A stretch of DNA of 64,000 bases from positions 124,001 to 188,000 of the forward strand of contig NZ_FQZD01000006.1 in NCBI RefSeq assembly GCF_900141835.1, written 5' to 3'. A program made the translations under genes and the position numbers. Positions 53,613 through 63,668 of this stretch are shown piece by piece (positions within the stretch are counted from its first letter, which is position 1; each line of letters opens with the position of its first letter). This DNA is from Propionispora hippei DSM 15287 (lineage in GTDB: Bacteria; Bacillota; Negativicutes; Propionisporales; Propionisporaceae). The notes under the pieces are model-generated. The model made no database searches, was not told where the DNA came from, and worked only from the letters and a program-made list of their open reading frames with translations.

Positions 53613-54392
53613 GTGTGGAAAAAGTGGTTTGGAAAACATCAGGTACAGGCAACTGGACAGAATTTATATGACAAGCTGAATAAGGATAATCTGCCCGAAC
53701 ATGTTGCAGTGATTATGGACGGAAACGGGCGATGGGCCAAAAAAAAAGGGATGCCCCGTACTTACGGGCACAGCGCGGGTGTGGAAGCACTGCGCAAAAT
53801 TGTTACAGTGGCTTCCGATATAGGGTTAAAGGTACTTACTGCCTATGCGTTTTCCACGGAAAACTGGAAAAGGCCTGTTGAAGAAGTTGATTTTCTAATG
53901 AAATTATTTTCCGACTTTCTTGATAGCGAAATTAATGAGTTGCATAATAAAAAGGTGCAAATTCGGTTTATCGGTAAGCTGGACGAATTAGCGCCAGCCT
54001 TGCAACATAAAATGGAAAAAGCGCAGGACCGTACCAGACACAATCCGGGACTTGTTTTAAACCTGGCCGTCAATTATGGCGGACGGGCCGAATTGGTGCG
54101 GGCTGTTCAAATAATTGCCGAAAAAGTGCAGGCCGGCAACTGTACGCCGGCAGACATTGACGAAAATTTGATAAAAAAATGTTTATATACAGCCGATCTG
54201 CCTGACCCTGATTTGCTTATCAGACCTGGCGGTGACTGCCGCATCAGCAATTTCTTGTTATGGCAATTGGCCTATACGGAAATTTGGCTGACCGGCATGA
54301 ATTGGCCGGATTTTGGACCGGAGCAATTTATTCAAGCACTTCAGGACTATCAACAGCGGGAGCGGCGGTTTGGCGGCCTGAGAAAGACATAG
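53613..54392 (+). CDS. uppS: Undecaprenyl diphosphate synthase
   Basis: cis-Prenyltransferase making the C55 lipid carrier for cell-wall synthesis. Motifs: HVAVIMDGNGRWAKKKGMPRTYGHSAG at the diphosphate site, YAFSTENWKRP, and DLLIRPGGDCRISNFLLWQLAYTE near the C-terminus. It has 259 residues from GTG 53613, behind GGAGG. The open frame reaches upstream into the ferredoxin but those starts are not supported. Confidence 0.96.
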   Translation: MWKKWFGKHQVQATGQNLYDKLNKDNLPEHVAVIMDGNGRWAKKKGMPRTYGHSAGVEALRKIVTVASDIGLKVLTAYAFSTENWKRPVEEVDFLMKLFSDFLDSEINELHNKKVQIRFIGKLDELAPALQHKMEKAQDRTRHNPGLVLNLAVNYGGRAELVRAVQIIAEKVQAGNCTPADIDENLIKKCLYTADLPDPDLLIRPGGDCRISNFLLWQLAYTEIWLTGMNWPDFGPEQFIQALQDYQQRERRFGGLRKT

Positions 54393-54428
54393 GGTGTGAG
54401 GATATAGACAGGAAAAAGTAGGTGGATT

Positions 54429-55256
54429 ATGTTCAGCAAACGAGTTTTAACAGCAATTATCGGCATACCGGCCGCCATCTATATCATTCAATATGGACAG
54501 TGGCTGTTTTTCGCGACCATTGCCCTGTTAGCAGTGGCAAGCTGGCATGAATTTTGTACCATGCTGCGCGTTAAGAAAACAAAACTTGCCTATTATCCGG
54601 GAATTTTCGGCATACTACTTTTATTAGGGTGCGCTTGGCTGGGCAATCCGGATGAAACGATGGGAGTGTTGTTTATAACCATTTTGTTGCTACTGAGTAA
54701 AATGGTTATTGACCATAAGAATTTTTCCGTACAGGAAGCGGTATACAGCATATTCGGCATTGGTTACATCGGCCTGGCGTTTTCCTACTTAATTTTATTG
54801 CGCTCGCTGCAGTTGACTCAACTGTGTCCAACGCTGTGGGGAGCGTTGCCAGCGGGCATAGTTTATCTATGGCTGCCTTTTATCGGAACCTGGGCCAATG
54901 ATACGGCCGCCTTTTTAGTGGGATCGCGTTGGGGAAAACAAAAATTGTGTCCGGCCATCAGCCCCGGAAAAACAGTAGAGGGAGCGCTTGGCGGGCTGGT
55001 TGGCAGCGTGGCCGCCTTGGCAGGGATCGGCAGTCTGCTGTTTGGTATTCCCGTGCTGCATGCCGTTCTGATTGGTTGTCTGGTGGGGGTGGCGGCGCCT
55101 GTCGGTGACCTGACTGAATCGGCGTTCAAACGTTTTTGCGGTGTAAAGGATTCAGGAAGTCTGCTGCCGGGACATGGCGGTGTGCTGGACCGGTTTGATA
55201 GTATAATGTTTACGGCTCCTCTCGTATATTATTATATACAGCTTTTTCTGATCTGA
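54429..55256 (+). CDS. cdsA: Phosphatidate cytidylyltransferase (CDP-diacylglycerol synthase)
   Basis: Membrane enzyme making CDP-diacylglycerol, the precursor of phospholipids. About eight hydrophobic segments; the C-terminal signature SAFKRFCGVKDSGSLLPGHGGVLDRFDS is complete, and SPGKTVEGALGG is also characteristic. It has 275 residues. It follows uppS, and in B. subtilis the next gene would be dxr; here rseP follows at once. Confidence 0.96.
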   Translation: MFSKRVLTAIIGIPAAIYIIQYGQWLFFATIALLAVASWHEFCTMLRVKKTKLAYYPGIFGILLLLGCAWLGNPDETMGVLFITILLLLSKMVIDHKNFSVQEAVYSIFGIGYIGLAFSYLILLRSLQLTQLCPTLWGALPAGIVYLWLPFIGTWANDTAAFLVGSRWGKQKLCPAISPGKTVEGALGGLVGSVAALAGIGSLLFGIPVLHAVLIGCLVGVAAPVGDLTESAFKRFCGVKDSGSLLPGHGGVLDRFDSIMFTAPLVYYYIQLFLI

Positions 55257-55307
55257 AGGTTAACAAGGGGTACCCCAATAACAATTGAGATGATAGGGGG
55301 AATTTTA

Positions 55308-56339
55308 TTGTTTACAACCGTTATAGCCAGTATTTTCGTTTTCGGTGTATTGATTTTCGTACACGAACTGGGACATTTTATGACAGCCAAATGGGTTGGT
55401 ATGCGGGTTGACGAGTTTGCGCTCGGTTTTGGCAAAAAGCTGATCAGCTTTCGCCGCGGCGAAACGCTGTATTCGCTGCGGTTGATCCCTTTGGGCGGTT
55501 TCAATAAGATTGCCGGCATGGACCCGGACGAAGAGCAGGATGAACGTTCTTTCGGCGCGAAACCAATCTGGGCGAGAATATTGGTTATTGTAGCCGGTTC
55601 GGCCATGAACTTTCTACTGCCGGTGCTTTTGTTTCTGATCGTATTTCTTAGTGCAGGAATCGATAATGTATCGGATCAGCCGATTATTGGCAATATCTTC
55701 GCTGATAAACCGGCGGCCAGGGCTGGGCTGATGACCGGCGACCGTATTGTCAGCGTTAACAATGAAAAAATTGATTCCTGGCGTCAGTTTGTCACGCTGG
55801 TTCAAAATAGCGGCCAGAAACCGTTACATATTCAGTTTGACCGGGCCGGAACAACAGGCCAGGCAGAAGTGGTGCCTGAGTTTGACAACAAAGCCAACCG
55901 GGGAATTATCGGTGTTATGCCGCAGATTGACAACTATCGCCCTGGTTTCTTTGAATCGGTAAAACTGTCGGTTGTGCAGACTTATACGGTTACGGCCGCC
56001 ATGATCACTGGCTTGCTTCAAATGGTTACCGGGCAGGTGGCTGCTGAAGTGGCCGGGCCGATCGGTGTGGCTCAAATGGCCGGTGAAGTAGCCCAGCTCG
56101 GTATTATTCCGTTGCTTCAATTTGCCGCATTCTTGAGCCTTAACTTGGGTCTCTTAAATTTGCTGCCTGTACCGGTGCTGGATGGCGGCCATGTGGTGGC
56201 GCTAGCTCTGGAAGGAGTGCGCGGCAAATCCTTAAGCCGGGATAAAATGCAGTTTTTACAGATGATTGGTTTTGCTTTGCTGCTGTTACTTACTTTGGTT
56301 GCTACTTTCAAGGATATAGCAAAGCTGAAATTATTTTAG
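55308..56339 (+). CDS. rseP: RIP-type zinc metalloprotease RseP/RasP
   Basis: Intramembrane site-2 protease. The zinc-binding HExxH is in FVHELGHFMTAKW near the N-terminus. Further hallmarks are IPLGGFNKIAGM, a PDZ domain (about residues 115-205: IFADKPAARAGLMTGDRIVSVNNEKI) and the second membrane motif NLLPVPVLDGGHVV. I place the start at TTG 55308, nine nt after AGGGGG; ATG 55290, 18 nt upstream, lacks a good ribosome site. The length of 343 residues is typical. Confidence 0.95.
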   Translation: MFTTVIASIFVFGVLIFVHELGHFMTAKWVGMRVDEFALGFGKKLISFRRGETLYSLRLIPLGGFNKIAGMDPDEEQDERSFGAKPIWARILVIVAGSAMNFLLPVLLFLIVFLSAGIDNVSDQPIIGNIFADKPAARAGLMTGDRIVSVNNEKIDSWRQFVTLVQNSGQKPLHIQFDRAGTTGQAEVVPEFDNKANRGIIGVMPQIDNYRPGFFESVKLSVVQTYTVTAAMITGLLQMVTGQVAAEVAGPIGVAQMAGEVAQLGIIPLLQFAAFLSLNLGLLNLLPVPVLDGGHVVALALEGVRGKSLSRDKMQFLQMIGFALLLLLTLVATFKDIAKLKLF

Positions 56340-56362
56340 AACCTTTGGAAAAGAGTGGAACT

Positions 56363-57436
56363 ATGCAAAGAAAAGTGACCAGACAAATTCGCATTGGCGC
56401 GGTGCCGGTCGGCGGTAGTGCGCCAATTTCCGTACAGTCGATGACAAATACCAAAACCCACGACGTAGCGGCCACCGTAGCCCAAATCCGCCGTCTGGTG
56501 GAAGCTGGTTGTGATATTGTCCGGCTGGCTGTGCCGGATATGCGGGCAGCCGAGGCACTGTCTGACATTAAGCAGGCGCTGCCGGCAGTGCCCTTGGTGG
56601 CCGATATCCATTTTGACCACCGCCTGGCTCTGGCTTCGCTGGAGCGGGGGATTGACGCGCTGCGGATCAATCCTGGCAATATTGGTGGCAACGATAAGGT
56701 CTCCCTGGTGGTCAAGGCGGCCCAAAGCCGCCATATTCCGATTCGGATCGGTGTTAACGCCGGTTCGCTGCCGCCCGATATCGTGGCCAAACACGGCGGG
56801 CATCCCTCCCCGGAAGCTATGGTGGAAAGCGCACTTCGCCATGTGCGTATTTTGGAAGAACATGATTTTCAGGATATAAAAATTTCCCTGAAGGCTCACG
56901 ACGTACCGATGACCATCGCCGCTTACCGGCTGATGTCCGAAGCTGTCGACTATCCGCTCCACCTGGGAATTACCGAAGCCGGTACCGTTAGCAGCGGTGT
57001 GATTAAATCGGCGGTCGGCATCGGTGCTATGCTGGCCGGGGGGATTGGCGATACCCTGCGGATTTCCCTGACCGGCGATCCGGTGGAAGAGGTGCGGGTC
57101 GGCAACGAGATATTAAAGGCGCTTGGTCTGCGCGAATACGGACCTGTCCTGATATCCTGTCCTACCTGTGGCCGCTGTAACATTGATCTGGCCGGAATTG
57201 CGGCAGAGGTGGAACAAAAACTTGCCGCCATTAAAAAACCGCTCAAAATTGCCGTGATGGGCTGTGTGGTTAACGGTCCGGGCGAAGCCAGGGAGGCTGA
57301 TTTCGGCATTGCCGGCGGAGCCGGACAGGGCCTGGTTTTCCGCAAGGGGGAAATCATCAAAAGAGTGGCCGAACAGGATCTAGTGGCCGAACTGTTTAAA
57401 GAAATAGATAAGTTTGTTGTTGAGGAGGAGCAATAA
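56363..57436 (+). CDS. ispG: 4-hydroxy-3-methylbut-2-enyl-diphosphate synthase
   Basis: Iron-sulphur enzyme of the MEP isoprenoid pathway. The TIM barrel includes [19 protein letters not shown] and [15 protein letters not shown]. The 4Fe-4S ligands are in [15 protein letters not shown] and [22 protein letters not shown]. It has 357 residues from ATG 56363; TTG 56345 is the longer alternative. It needs low-potential electrons, for which the nearby ferredoxin is a candidate. Confidence 0.96.
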   Translation: MQRKVTRQIRIGAVPVGGSAPISVQSMTNTKTHDVAATVAQIRRLVEAGCDIVRLAVPDMRAAEALSDIKQALPAVPLVADIHFDHRLALASLERGIDALRINPGNIGGNDKVSLVVKAAQSRHIPIRIGVNAGSLPPDIVAKHGGHPSPEAMVESALRHVRILEEHDFQDIKISLKAHDVPMTIAAYRLMSEAVDYPLHLGITEAGTVSSGVIKSAVGIGAMLAGGIGDTLRISLTGDPVEEVRVGNEILKALGLREYGPVLISCPTCGRCNIDLAGIAAEVEQKLAAIKKPLKIAVMGCVVNGPGEAREADFGIAGGAGQGLVFRKGEIIKRVAEQDLVAELFKEIDKFVVEEEQ

Positions 57437-57438
57437 TC

Positions 57439-59139
57439 ATGCGCATGTCACATTTATACGCACCTACATTACGGGAGACTCCGGCCGAAGCGGAAGTGGT
57501 GAGCCACCAACTGATGCTGCGGGCCGGTATGCTGCGCAAAGCAGCCGGCGGCGTGTATACTTATTTGCCGCTGGCCTGGCGTGTATTGAAAAAAATTGAA
57601 CAGATTGTCCGGGAAGAAATGGATGCCAAAGGTGGTCAGGAACTCTTAATGCCGATTGTTCAGCCGGCGGAAATGTGGCTGGAGACAGGTCGCTGGCATG
57701 TATACGGTGATGAAATGTTCCGCTTGAAAGACCGGCATGACCGGAATTTCTGCCTGGGTCCCACCCACGAAGAAATGATTACTACCCTGGTGCGTTCCGA
57801 TGTCCGTTCGTACCGCCAGCTTCCTTTGCTGCTGTACCAAATTCAAAATAAATACCGCGATGAAATCCGGCCCCGCTTCGGCCTAATGCGCGGCCGCGAA
57901 TTTATCATGAAGGACTTATATTCCTTTGACCGGGATGAAGCCGGCTTAAGCGAGAGTTATAGCAAAATGTATGATGCCTATTCCCGGGTGTTTTCCCGCT
58001 GTGGGTTGACCTTCCGGGCGGTAGAGGCTGACGCCGGTGCCATCGGTGGCAGCGGTACCCATGAATTTATGGTGATTGCCGATTCCGGCGAGGCGGCCAT
58101 TGTCTATTGCACAAACTGTGATTACGCGGCTAATGTGGAAAAGGCTGAACTGAAACCTTTGCCGGCTGCATCGGAAACGCCGCAGGAACTGGCTGTGGTT
58201 GATACGCCGGCCATGAAATCTATTGCCGACCTGACCGCCTTTTTAGGAGTTACAGCCGATAAAACTATTAAAGCTATCGCTTACCGGACCGAAAAGGAAA
58301 CCGTGTTGGCTCTGGTGCGCGGTGATCATGAGGTCAACGAAATCAAGCTGAAAAACAGCCTGAACTGCTTGGCACTGGAATTGGCAGGTGATAAAGAGCT
58401 TGCTGCTATCGGCAGTGTGGCCGGGTTTATCGGCCCGGTGGGCTTGAAAAACGTCACCGTCGTTGCCGACGCTTCGGTCATGAATCTCAGCAATGCCGTG
58501 TGCGGTGCCAATCAGACGGACAAACATTATATTCATGTGAATCCAGGACGGGACTTTACCCCTGCCATCGTTACCGATTTGCGGCTGATTACCGAAAATG
58601 ATCCCTGTCCGCATTGCGACGCCGCCATCAAAACAGCCCGCGGTATTGAAGTCGGTCAGGTATTCAAGCTGCATACCAAATACAGTACCGCCCTGAAGGC
58701 CACTTATCTTGACGAAAATGGCAAGGAACAGCCGATGGTTATGGGCTGCTACGGCATTGGCGTCAGCCGTACCATGGCCGCCGCCATTGAACAGCATAAT
58801 GACGAACATGGCATTATCTGGCCTGTAGCGATTGCTCCTTACCATGCAGTGGTTGTGCCGATCAGCACCAAGGATCAGGCCCAGGTAGCCCTGGCGGAAC
58901 AAGTCTATGCCGCCTTGCAGGCCGCGCAGGTGGAGACTGTTCTGGATGACCGGAACGAGCGGCCGGGCGTTAAATTCAAAGATGCCGATCTCATTGGCTA
59001 TCCGTTAAAAATAACGGTAGGACCCAAGGCAGTCAATGAAGATACCATCGAAGTAAAAATCAGACGTACCGGTGAAGTGTTGTACTATCCCCAGGAAGGT
59101 TTCGCCGCTAAAATAAAAGAACTGTTAGCAACACTGTAA
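57439..59139 (+). CDS. proS: Prolyl-tRNA synthetase (bacterial type)
   Basis: Charges tRNA-Pro. It is a class II synthetase of 566 residues with [23 protein letters not shown], motif 2 region ([36 protein letters not shown]), and an editing INS/YbaK-like domain (about residues 230-385). Motif 3 ([21 protein letters not shown]) and the C-terminal anticodon-binding domain complete the fold. A GAGGAGGAG site precedes the ATG at 57439, two nt after the ispG stop. Confidence 0.97.
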   Translation: MRMSHLYAPTLRETPAEAEVVSHQLMLRAGMLRKAAGGVYTYLPLAWRVLKKIEQIVREEMDAKGGQELLMPIVQPAEMWLETGRWHVYGDEMFRLKDRHDRNFCLGPTHEEMITTLVRSDVRSYRQLPLLLYQIQNKYRDEIRPRFGLMRGREFIMKDLYSFDRDEAGLSESYSKMYDAYSRVFSRCGLTFRAVEADAGAIGGSGTHEFMVIADSGEAAIVYCTNCDYAANVEKAELKPLPAASETPQELAVVDTPAMKSIADLTAFLGVTADKTIKAIAYRTEKETVLALVRGDHEVNEIKLKNSLNCLALELAGDKELAAIGSVAGFIGPVGLKNVTVVADASVMNLSNAVCGANQTDKHYIHVNPGRDFTPAIVTDLRLITENDPCPHCDAAIKTARGIEVGQVFKLHTKYSTALKATYLDENGKEQPMVMGCYGIGVSRTMAAAIEQHNDEHGIIWPVAIAPYHAVVVPISTKDQAQVALAEQVYAALQAAQVETVLDDRNERPGVKFKDADLIGYPLKITVGPKAVNEDTIEVKIRRTGEVLYYPQEGFAAKIKELLATL

Positions 59140-59148
59140 ATGGGTTAA

Positions 59149-59181
59149 AGAAGCGTGATGTAATGTTTATATCACGCTTCT
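59149..59181 (+). terminator. Intrinsic terminator after proS
   Basis: AGAAGCGTGAT (59149-59159) pairs with ATCACGCTTCT (59171-59181) around an 11-nt loop, followed by AATTTGTCTTTTT. This separates the proS unit from polC. Confidence 0.7.
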
Positions 59182-59266
59182 AATTTGTCTTTTTAGCCTT
59201 TTTAGAGTATCAAAGAAAAACGGTTTTTATGGTACAATGGAAGTGTTAATGAATGGAGAGATAAGA

Positions 59267-62200
59267 ATGCACAACTATTGTATAATCCCTGATAGTTGCC
59301 GGACGCTATATGAATTTATATCCGATGTTCCTGTTGCGGCAGAAGAGCAGGAGCTCTTGGCAGCGGCCAAGGTGGCCAGTGTTAATGTCAACACCGGTGC
59401 AAACGCCTGGGATCTGGTGCTTACCGTTCCCCGGCAGTTACCGGACAAGCTGCTAAATCTTGTAGCACGGAAACTGTGCCGGAACTGCGGCCTGCAAAGT
59501 GTAAGCTTCACCCAGCAGATGTCGAATCTGGAGGAGTACCTGGCCCGGGAATGGACTTCCTTTATCAGTCTGATTGCGCAAGAGGCTCCGGCCGTTAAAC
59601 ATATACTGATCCATGCTGCCTGGAGAGTGGAGGACCATACATTAACCATTGAGACATCCGGCGATCTGTCAGGGCAATTGATGGCCAGCTATGGGGTTGA
59701 CCAAACGATACGGCAGTTTATTCTAAAGAAGTTTGGTCTTTCCTACCGGGTGGAGATACTGTCGGGCTTGCTTAGCGAAGATATAGCCAGCGAGGAAGAC
59801 TATCTGACGCCGGAATATATGGAGGCTCTCTCCGAAAGTCTAAACAACCGGGAGAAAAAGAAAAAGGACAGTCCGGTTATTTTCGGCAAGCCAATTAAAG
59901 GGGATGCTCAGGCCATTCATGAGGTGCAGGATGAGGCCCGCAATGTCGTATTTTCCGGCGAGCTGGTAGGTTTTGAAACCAGGGAACTGCGGTCAGGCCG
60001 TTTTCTGCTTACCTTTGACTTGAGTGACGCGACCGACGGAATCAGCGGCAAGGCGTTTTTTGATGAGCAGGAGCAATTTAATCGGATTAGCGGTGCCTTG
60101 GCCCAGGGAATGCTGGTCAAAGTGAAGGGAACTGTCCAATATGACAAATTTTCCAAGGATTTAGTGCTGTTTGTGGACAGCATGTGCCGGTTGGATAAGA
60201 CCGAACGCATGGATGACGCTGAACTGACACGGGTGGAATTGCACGCCCATACCCGGATGAGCAATATGGATGCCGTTGTTTCGGTGAAGAAACTGATTCA
60301 GACGGCTGCCCGCTGGAACCATCCGGCCATTGCCATCACCGATCATGGTGTGGTACAGGCCTTCCCCGAGGCCCATGAAGTGGCCGCTAAATGCGGGATA
60401 AAAGTGATTTACGGTATGGAGGGATATTTGTTTGACAACGAAATCAACCGTTCCTGCCATATTGTTATTTTAGCGAAAAACAGTGTGGGACTGCGCAATT
60501 TATACCGTTTGGTATCGCTATCCCACCTGAAATATATGCACAGGACACCGCGGATTCCCCGGACAGCCCTGATTGAGCACCGGGAAGGGCTGATCCTGGG
60601 ATCGGCCTGCGAAGCGGGCGAATTAATCCGGGCCATTGTCAACCAGGCCAGTGAGGAAGAGCTCTTAGAAATTGCTTCTTTTTACGATTACCTGGAAATT
60701 CAGCCGATTGCCAATAATGCTTTTCTGGTAAGGGAAGGCAAAGTAGCCGATGACGAAGGCCTGCGCCAAATCAATCGCAAGGTATGCGAGCTAGGGGCAA
60801 AGCTGAACAAGCTGGTGGTGGCCACCGGTGACGTCCACTTTTTAAATCCCGAGGACGAAGTGTTCCGGCGCATTTTGATGGCCGGCAAGGGCTTTGCCGA
60901 TGCCGATCAGCAGCCGCCGCTTTACTTCCGCACCACGGCGGACATGCTGGATGAGTTTTCCTATCTGGGCAAACAAAAGGCACATGAACTGGTGGTGGAC
61001 AATCCCCGCCAGATCAGCGAATGGTTTGAGACCTTCAAACCAATTCCAGACGAACTGTACTCACCGCAAATTCCCGGCGCCGAGGAGCAGATCCGCTCGA
61101 TGTCGTACCAAAGAGCGCATGAACTGTATGGCGATCCGCTGCCGGAAGTGGTGGCTGCCCGCTTGAAGTATGAACTGGATGCCATTATCAATAACGGGTT
61201 TGCCGTACTGTATCTCATTGCTCACAAGCTGGTTAAGAAATCGCTGGACGATGGCTATCTGGTTGGTTCACGGGGTTCGGTCGGCTCTTCCTTTGTGGCT
61301 ACGATGACCAGTATTACCGAAGTAAACCCATTGCCGCCCCACTGGCGTTGCACGGCCTGTTTGTACAGTGAATTTGTTACTGACGGCAGTGTAGGCGGCG
61401 GCTATGATTTGCCTGACAAAGATTGTCCTCATTGCCAGCGGCCAATGGAGAAAAACGGACATGATATTCCGTTTGCCGTTTTCATGGGCTTCCACGGCGA
61501 CAAGGTGCCTGATATCGACTTGAATTTCTCCGGTGATTATCAGCCGGTAGCCCATAAATATACGGAGGAACTGTTTGGCCGGGACAATGTATTCCGGGCC
61601 GGAACGATTGCGACGATTGCCGATAAGACAGCCTATGGCTTTGTTAAAAAATATTTCACTGAGAAGAATATCTCGGTCCGTGATGCCTACATCAACGGTC
61701 TGATCAACGGCTGCACCGGCGTCAAACGAACTACCGGCCAGCATCCGGGCGGCATTATGGTCGTACCCCGCGATATGGATGTGCACTATTTTACCCCCAT
61801 TCAGCATCCGGCCGATGATGCCAAGTCGGGTACGATAACCACCCATTTTGATTACCACTCGATCAGCAGCAGGCTGGTCAAGCTGGATATTCTCGGTCAT
61901 GACGATCCGACAGTGATTAGAATGCTGGAGGATTTGACCGGCATTGACGCCAAGCAAATTCCCTTTGACGATAAAATCACGATGAGTCTATTTTCCTCAA
62001 CGGAAGCGCTCAACCTGACACCGGAAGAGCTGGGCAGCCAAGTGGGAACCTTCGGCATTCCCGAGTTCGGCACTAAGTTTGTTCGCCAAATGCTGGAGGA
62101 TACGACGCCGAGCACCTTCAGTGAGCTGGTGCGAATCAGCGGCTTTTCCCACGGCACCGATGTCTGGCTTAACAATGCTCAGGATTTGATTAAGGCAGGC

Positions 62201-62932
62201 ACGGCTAAATTGTCCGAGGCCATTTCAGCCCGCGACGACATCATGATGTATTTGATACATAAGGGCTTGGAGCCGCAGCTGGCGTTTAAAATCATGGAGG
62301 GCGTCCGTAAAGGGAAGGGCGTAAAACCGGAAGATGTGGAAAAAATGAAGGCCAACAATGTACCGGAGTGGTATATTGAGTCCTGTCAAAAAATCAAGTA
62401 CATGTTCCCCAAGGCCCATGCCGTGGCTTATGTTATGATGGCTTTCCGCATTGCCTACTGCAAAGTACACTATCCGCTTGCCTTTTATGCCTCCTATTTC
62501 ACGGTCCGGGCTACCGAGTTTGACGCCGATATTATTGTTCAGGGCGAAAAGGTGCTGCGCAGCCAGTTGGCCGATTTTGAGCAAAAGGGCAATATGATGA
62601 CCGCCAAGGAAAAAGGCATGCAGACTATTTTTGAAATGGCGCTGGAAATGTATCTCCGCGGCTTTAGCTTTAAACGGGTTAACCTATACTCTTCTCACGC
62701 AACGAAATTTCTTATTGTGGACAACGGTCTGCTGCCGCCGCTGGCCTCCCTGCAGGGATTGGGCGACTCGGCCGCCCAGAATATTGTTCAGGCCCGAGAG
62801 GAACGGCCCTTTTCCTCAGTGGAGGACATCCGGGTGCGGGCCCGTGCTTCCAAGACGGTTATCGATATATTGCGCAACCATGGCTCCCTGAATGACTTAC
62901 CGGAAACCGACCAAATCATGCTGTTTGCCTAA
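59267..62932 (+). CDS. polC: DNA polymerase III PolC-type alpha subunit without the exonuclease insert
   Basis: Replicative polymerase of low-GC Gram-positive type bacteria, 1221 residues from ATG 59267 (GGAGAG six nt upstream). An N-terminal domain and an OB-fold (about 230-310) are followed by the PHP domain (VELHAHTRMSNMDAVVSVKK), the catalytic region with PDIDLNFSGDYQ, a zinc site (WRCTACL...CPHC), the KRTTGQHPGG block and a C-terminal helix-hairpin-helix region. In standard PolC (about 1430-1440 residues) a DnaQ-type exonuclease with an FDVETTG-like motif interrupts PHP. Here YGMEGYLFDNE runs straight into HIVILAKNSVGLRNLY and no such motif is seen, so proofreading would have to come from another protein. 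Polymerase residues look intact. Confidence 0.96.
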   Translation: MHNYCIIPDSCRTLYEFISDVPVAAEEQELLAAAKVASVNVNTGANAWDLVLTVPRQLPDKLLNLVARKLCRNCGLQSVSFTQQMSNLEEYLAREWTSFISLIAQEAPAVKHILIHAAWRVEDHTLTIETSGDLSGQLMASYGVDQTIRQFILKKFGLSYRVEILSGLLSEDIASEEDYLTPEYMEALSESLNNREKKKKDSPVIFGKPIKGDAQAIHEVQDEARNVVFSGELVGFETRELRSGRFLLTFDLSDATDGISGKAFFDEQEQFNRISGALAQGMLVKVKGTVQYDKFSKDLVLFVDSMCRLDKTERMDDAELTRVELHAHTRMSNMDAVVSVKKLIQTAARWNHPAIAITDHGVVQAFPEAHEVAAKCGIKVIYGMEGYLFDNEINRSCHIVILAKNSVGLRNLYRLVSLSHLKYMHRTPRIPRTALIEHREGLILGSACEAGELIRAIVNQASEEELLEIASFYDYLEIQPIANNAFLVREGKVADDEGLRQINRKVCELGAKLNKLVVATGDVHFLNPEDEVFRRILMAGKGFADADQQPPLYFRTTADMLDEFSYLGKQKAHELVVDNPRQISEWFETFKPIPDELYSPQIPGAEEQIRSMSYQRAHELYGDPLPEVVAARLKYELDAIINNGFAVLYLIAHKLVKKSLDDGYLVGSRGSVGSSFVATMTSITEVNPLPPHWRCTACLYSEFVTDGSVGGGYDLPDKDCPHCQRPMEKNGHDIPFAVFMGFHGDKVPDIDLNFSGDYQPVAHKYTEELFGRDNVFRAGTIATIADKTAYGFVKKYFTEKNISVRDAYINGLINGCTGVKRTTGQHPGGIMVVPRDMDVHYFTPIQHPADDAKSGTITTHFDYHSISSRLVKLDILGHDDPTVIRMLEDLTGIDAKQIPFDDKITMSLFSSTEALNLTPEELGSQVGTFGIPEFGTKFVRQMLEDTTPSTFSELVRISGFSHGTDVWLNNAQDLIKAGTAKLSEAISARDDIMMYLIHKGLEPQLAFKIMEGVRKGKGVKPEDVEKMKANNVPEWYIESCQKIKYMFPKAHAVAYVMMAFRIAYCKVHYPLAFYASYFTVRATEFDADIIVQGEKVLRSQLADFEQKGNMMTAKEKGMQTIFEMALEMYLRGFSFKRVNLYSSHATKFLIVDNGLLPPLASLQGLGDSAAQNIVQAREERPFSSVEDIRVRARASKTVIDILRNHGSLNDLPETDQIMLFA

Positions 62933-62964
62933 GCATAAGGTTGTTAAAATCTGTGATGTCGGTG

Positions 62965-62993
62965 TTGTAAATCCTATCCTATGGTGGTATAAT
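62965..62993 (+). promoter_or_regulatory. Sigma-A promoter for the rimP-nusA operon
   Basis: TTGTAA (62965-62970) and TATAAT (62988-62993) lie exactly 17 nt apart, shortly after polC. A second TATAAT (63002-63007) has no suitable -35. The leader to rimP would be about 180 nt. Confidence 0.75.
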
Positions 62994-63022
62994 TGATAAG
63001 GTATAATTTTGTTTACGCAGCT

Positions 63023-63047
63023 AAGAGTGGGATGTCAGCCCACTCTT
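63023..63047 (+). terminator. Hairpin in the rimP leader
   Basis: AAGAGTGGG (63023-63031) and CCCACTCTT (63039-63047) pair perfectly around ATGTCAG, followed by TCCTCTT. It lies only about 20 nt after the expected transcription start, so it may attenuate rimP-nusA transcription or be a 5'-end stabiliser. Confidence 0.45.
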
Positions 63048-63179
63048 TCCTCTTAATTACTGCTATTGACCTGCCAAATACAGGGTATAAGGGTGCGGGT
63101 TATTAGGCAACACTAAAAAGAGCAGGTATGTTGCTGCTCAATACCCGCAAGTGGCTACAAACGGTAGGGGGTTATCTAT

Positions 63180-63638
63180 TTGTCGAAGGAACAGATCGAA
63201 AATTTGGTGGAAGGCTTGGTTAACGATATCATCGCTTCAACGGATTTGGAAATGGTAGACGTTGAATATGTGAAAGAACGCGAGTGGTATTTGCGTATCT
63301 TTCTTGATAAAGAAGGCGGTTTGGAAGTCGAGGACTGCCAATGGGTCAGCGAACGCCTTGAAAACAAGCTCGATGAGCTTGATCCGATAAAAGACAGTTA
63401 TTACCTGGAAGTTTCGTCGCCGGGTATTGACCGGGCACTCAAAAAAGAACGTGATTTTGTCCGCCATAGCGGAGAAATGGTGGAAATCAGTACCTTTGCT
63501 CCGATTAACGGGAAGAAGAGCATCGTGGGTACCTTAATCGGCTTAACCGATGGAAACATTCATGTCGATGTGGCTGGCACCGAAGTGATTGTGGCGCGGG
63601 AAAAAGCGTCTCAGGTCCGGCTGCACATTGACTTCTAA
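63180..63638 (+). CDS. rimP: Ribosome maturation factor RimP
   Basis: Needed for 30S subunit maturation. The 152 residues show the RimP pattern: LVEGLVNDIIASTDLEMVDVEY, LRIFLDKEGGLEVEDCQWVSERLENKLDE, YYLEVSSPGIDRALKKERDFVRHSG and a C-terminal SH3-like part. The start is TTG 63180 behind TAGGGGG. It precedes nusA as in most bacteria (ylxS-nusA). Confidence 0.95.
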   Translation: MSKEQIENLVEGLVNDIIASTDLEMVDVEYVKEREWYLRIFLDKEGGLEVEDCQWVSERLENKLDELDPIKDSYYLEVSSPGIDRALKKERDFVRHSGEMVEISTFAPINGKKSIVGTLIGLTDGNIHVDVAGTEVIVAREKASQVRLHIDF

Positions 63639-63668
63639 TTTAGTTAAAATTGAATAGGGGGAATTATA

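Noticed and set aside
59210-59238. Promoter directly before polC
   Set aside because: TACAAT (59233-59238) is an acceptable -10 box but the sequence 17 nt upstream (TCAAAG) is a poor -35 match.
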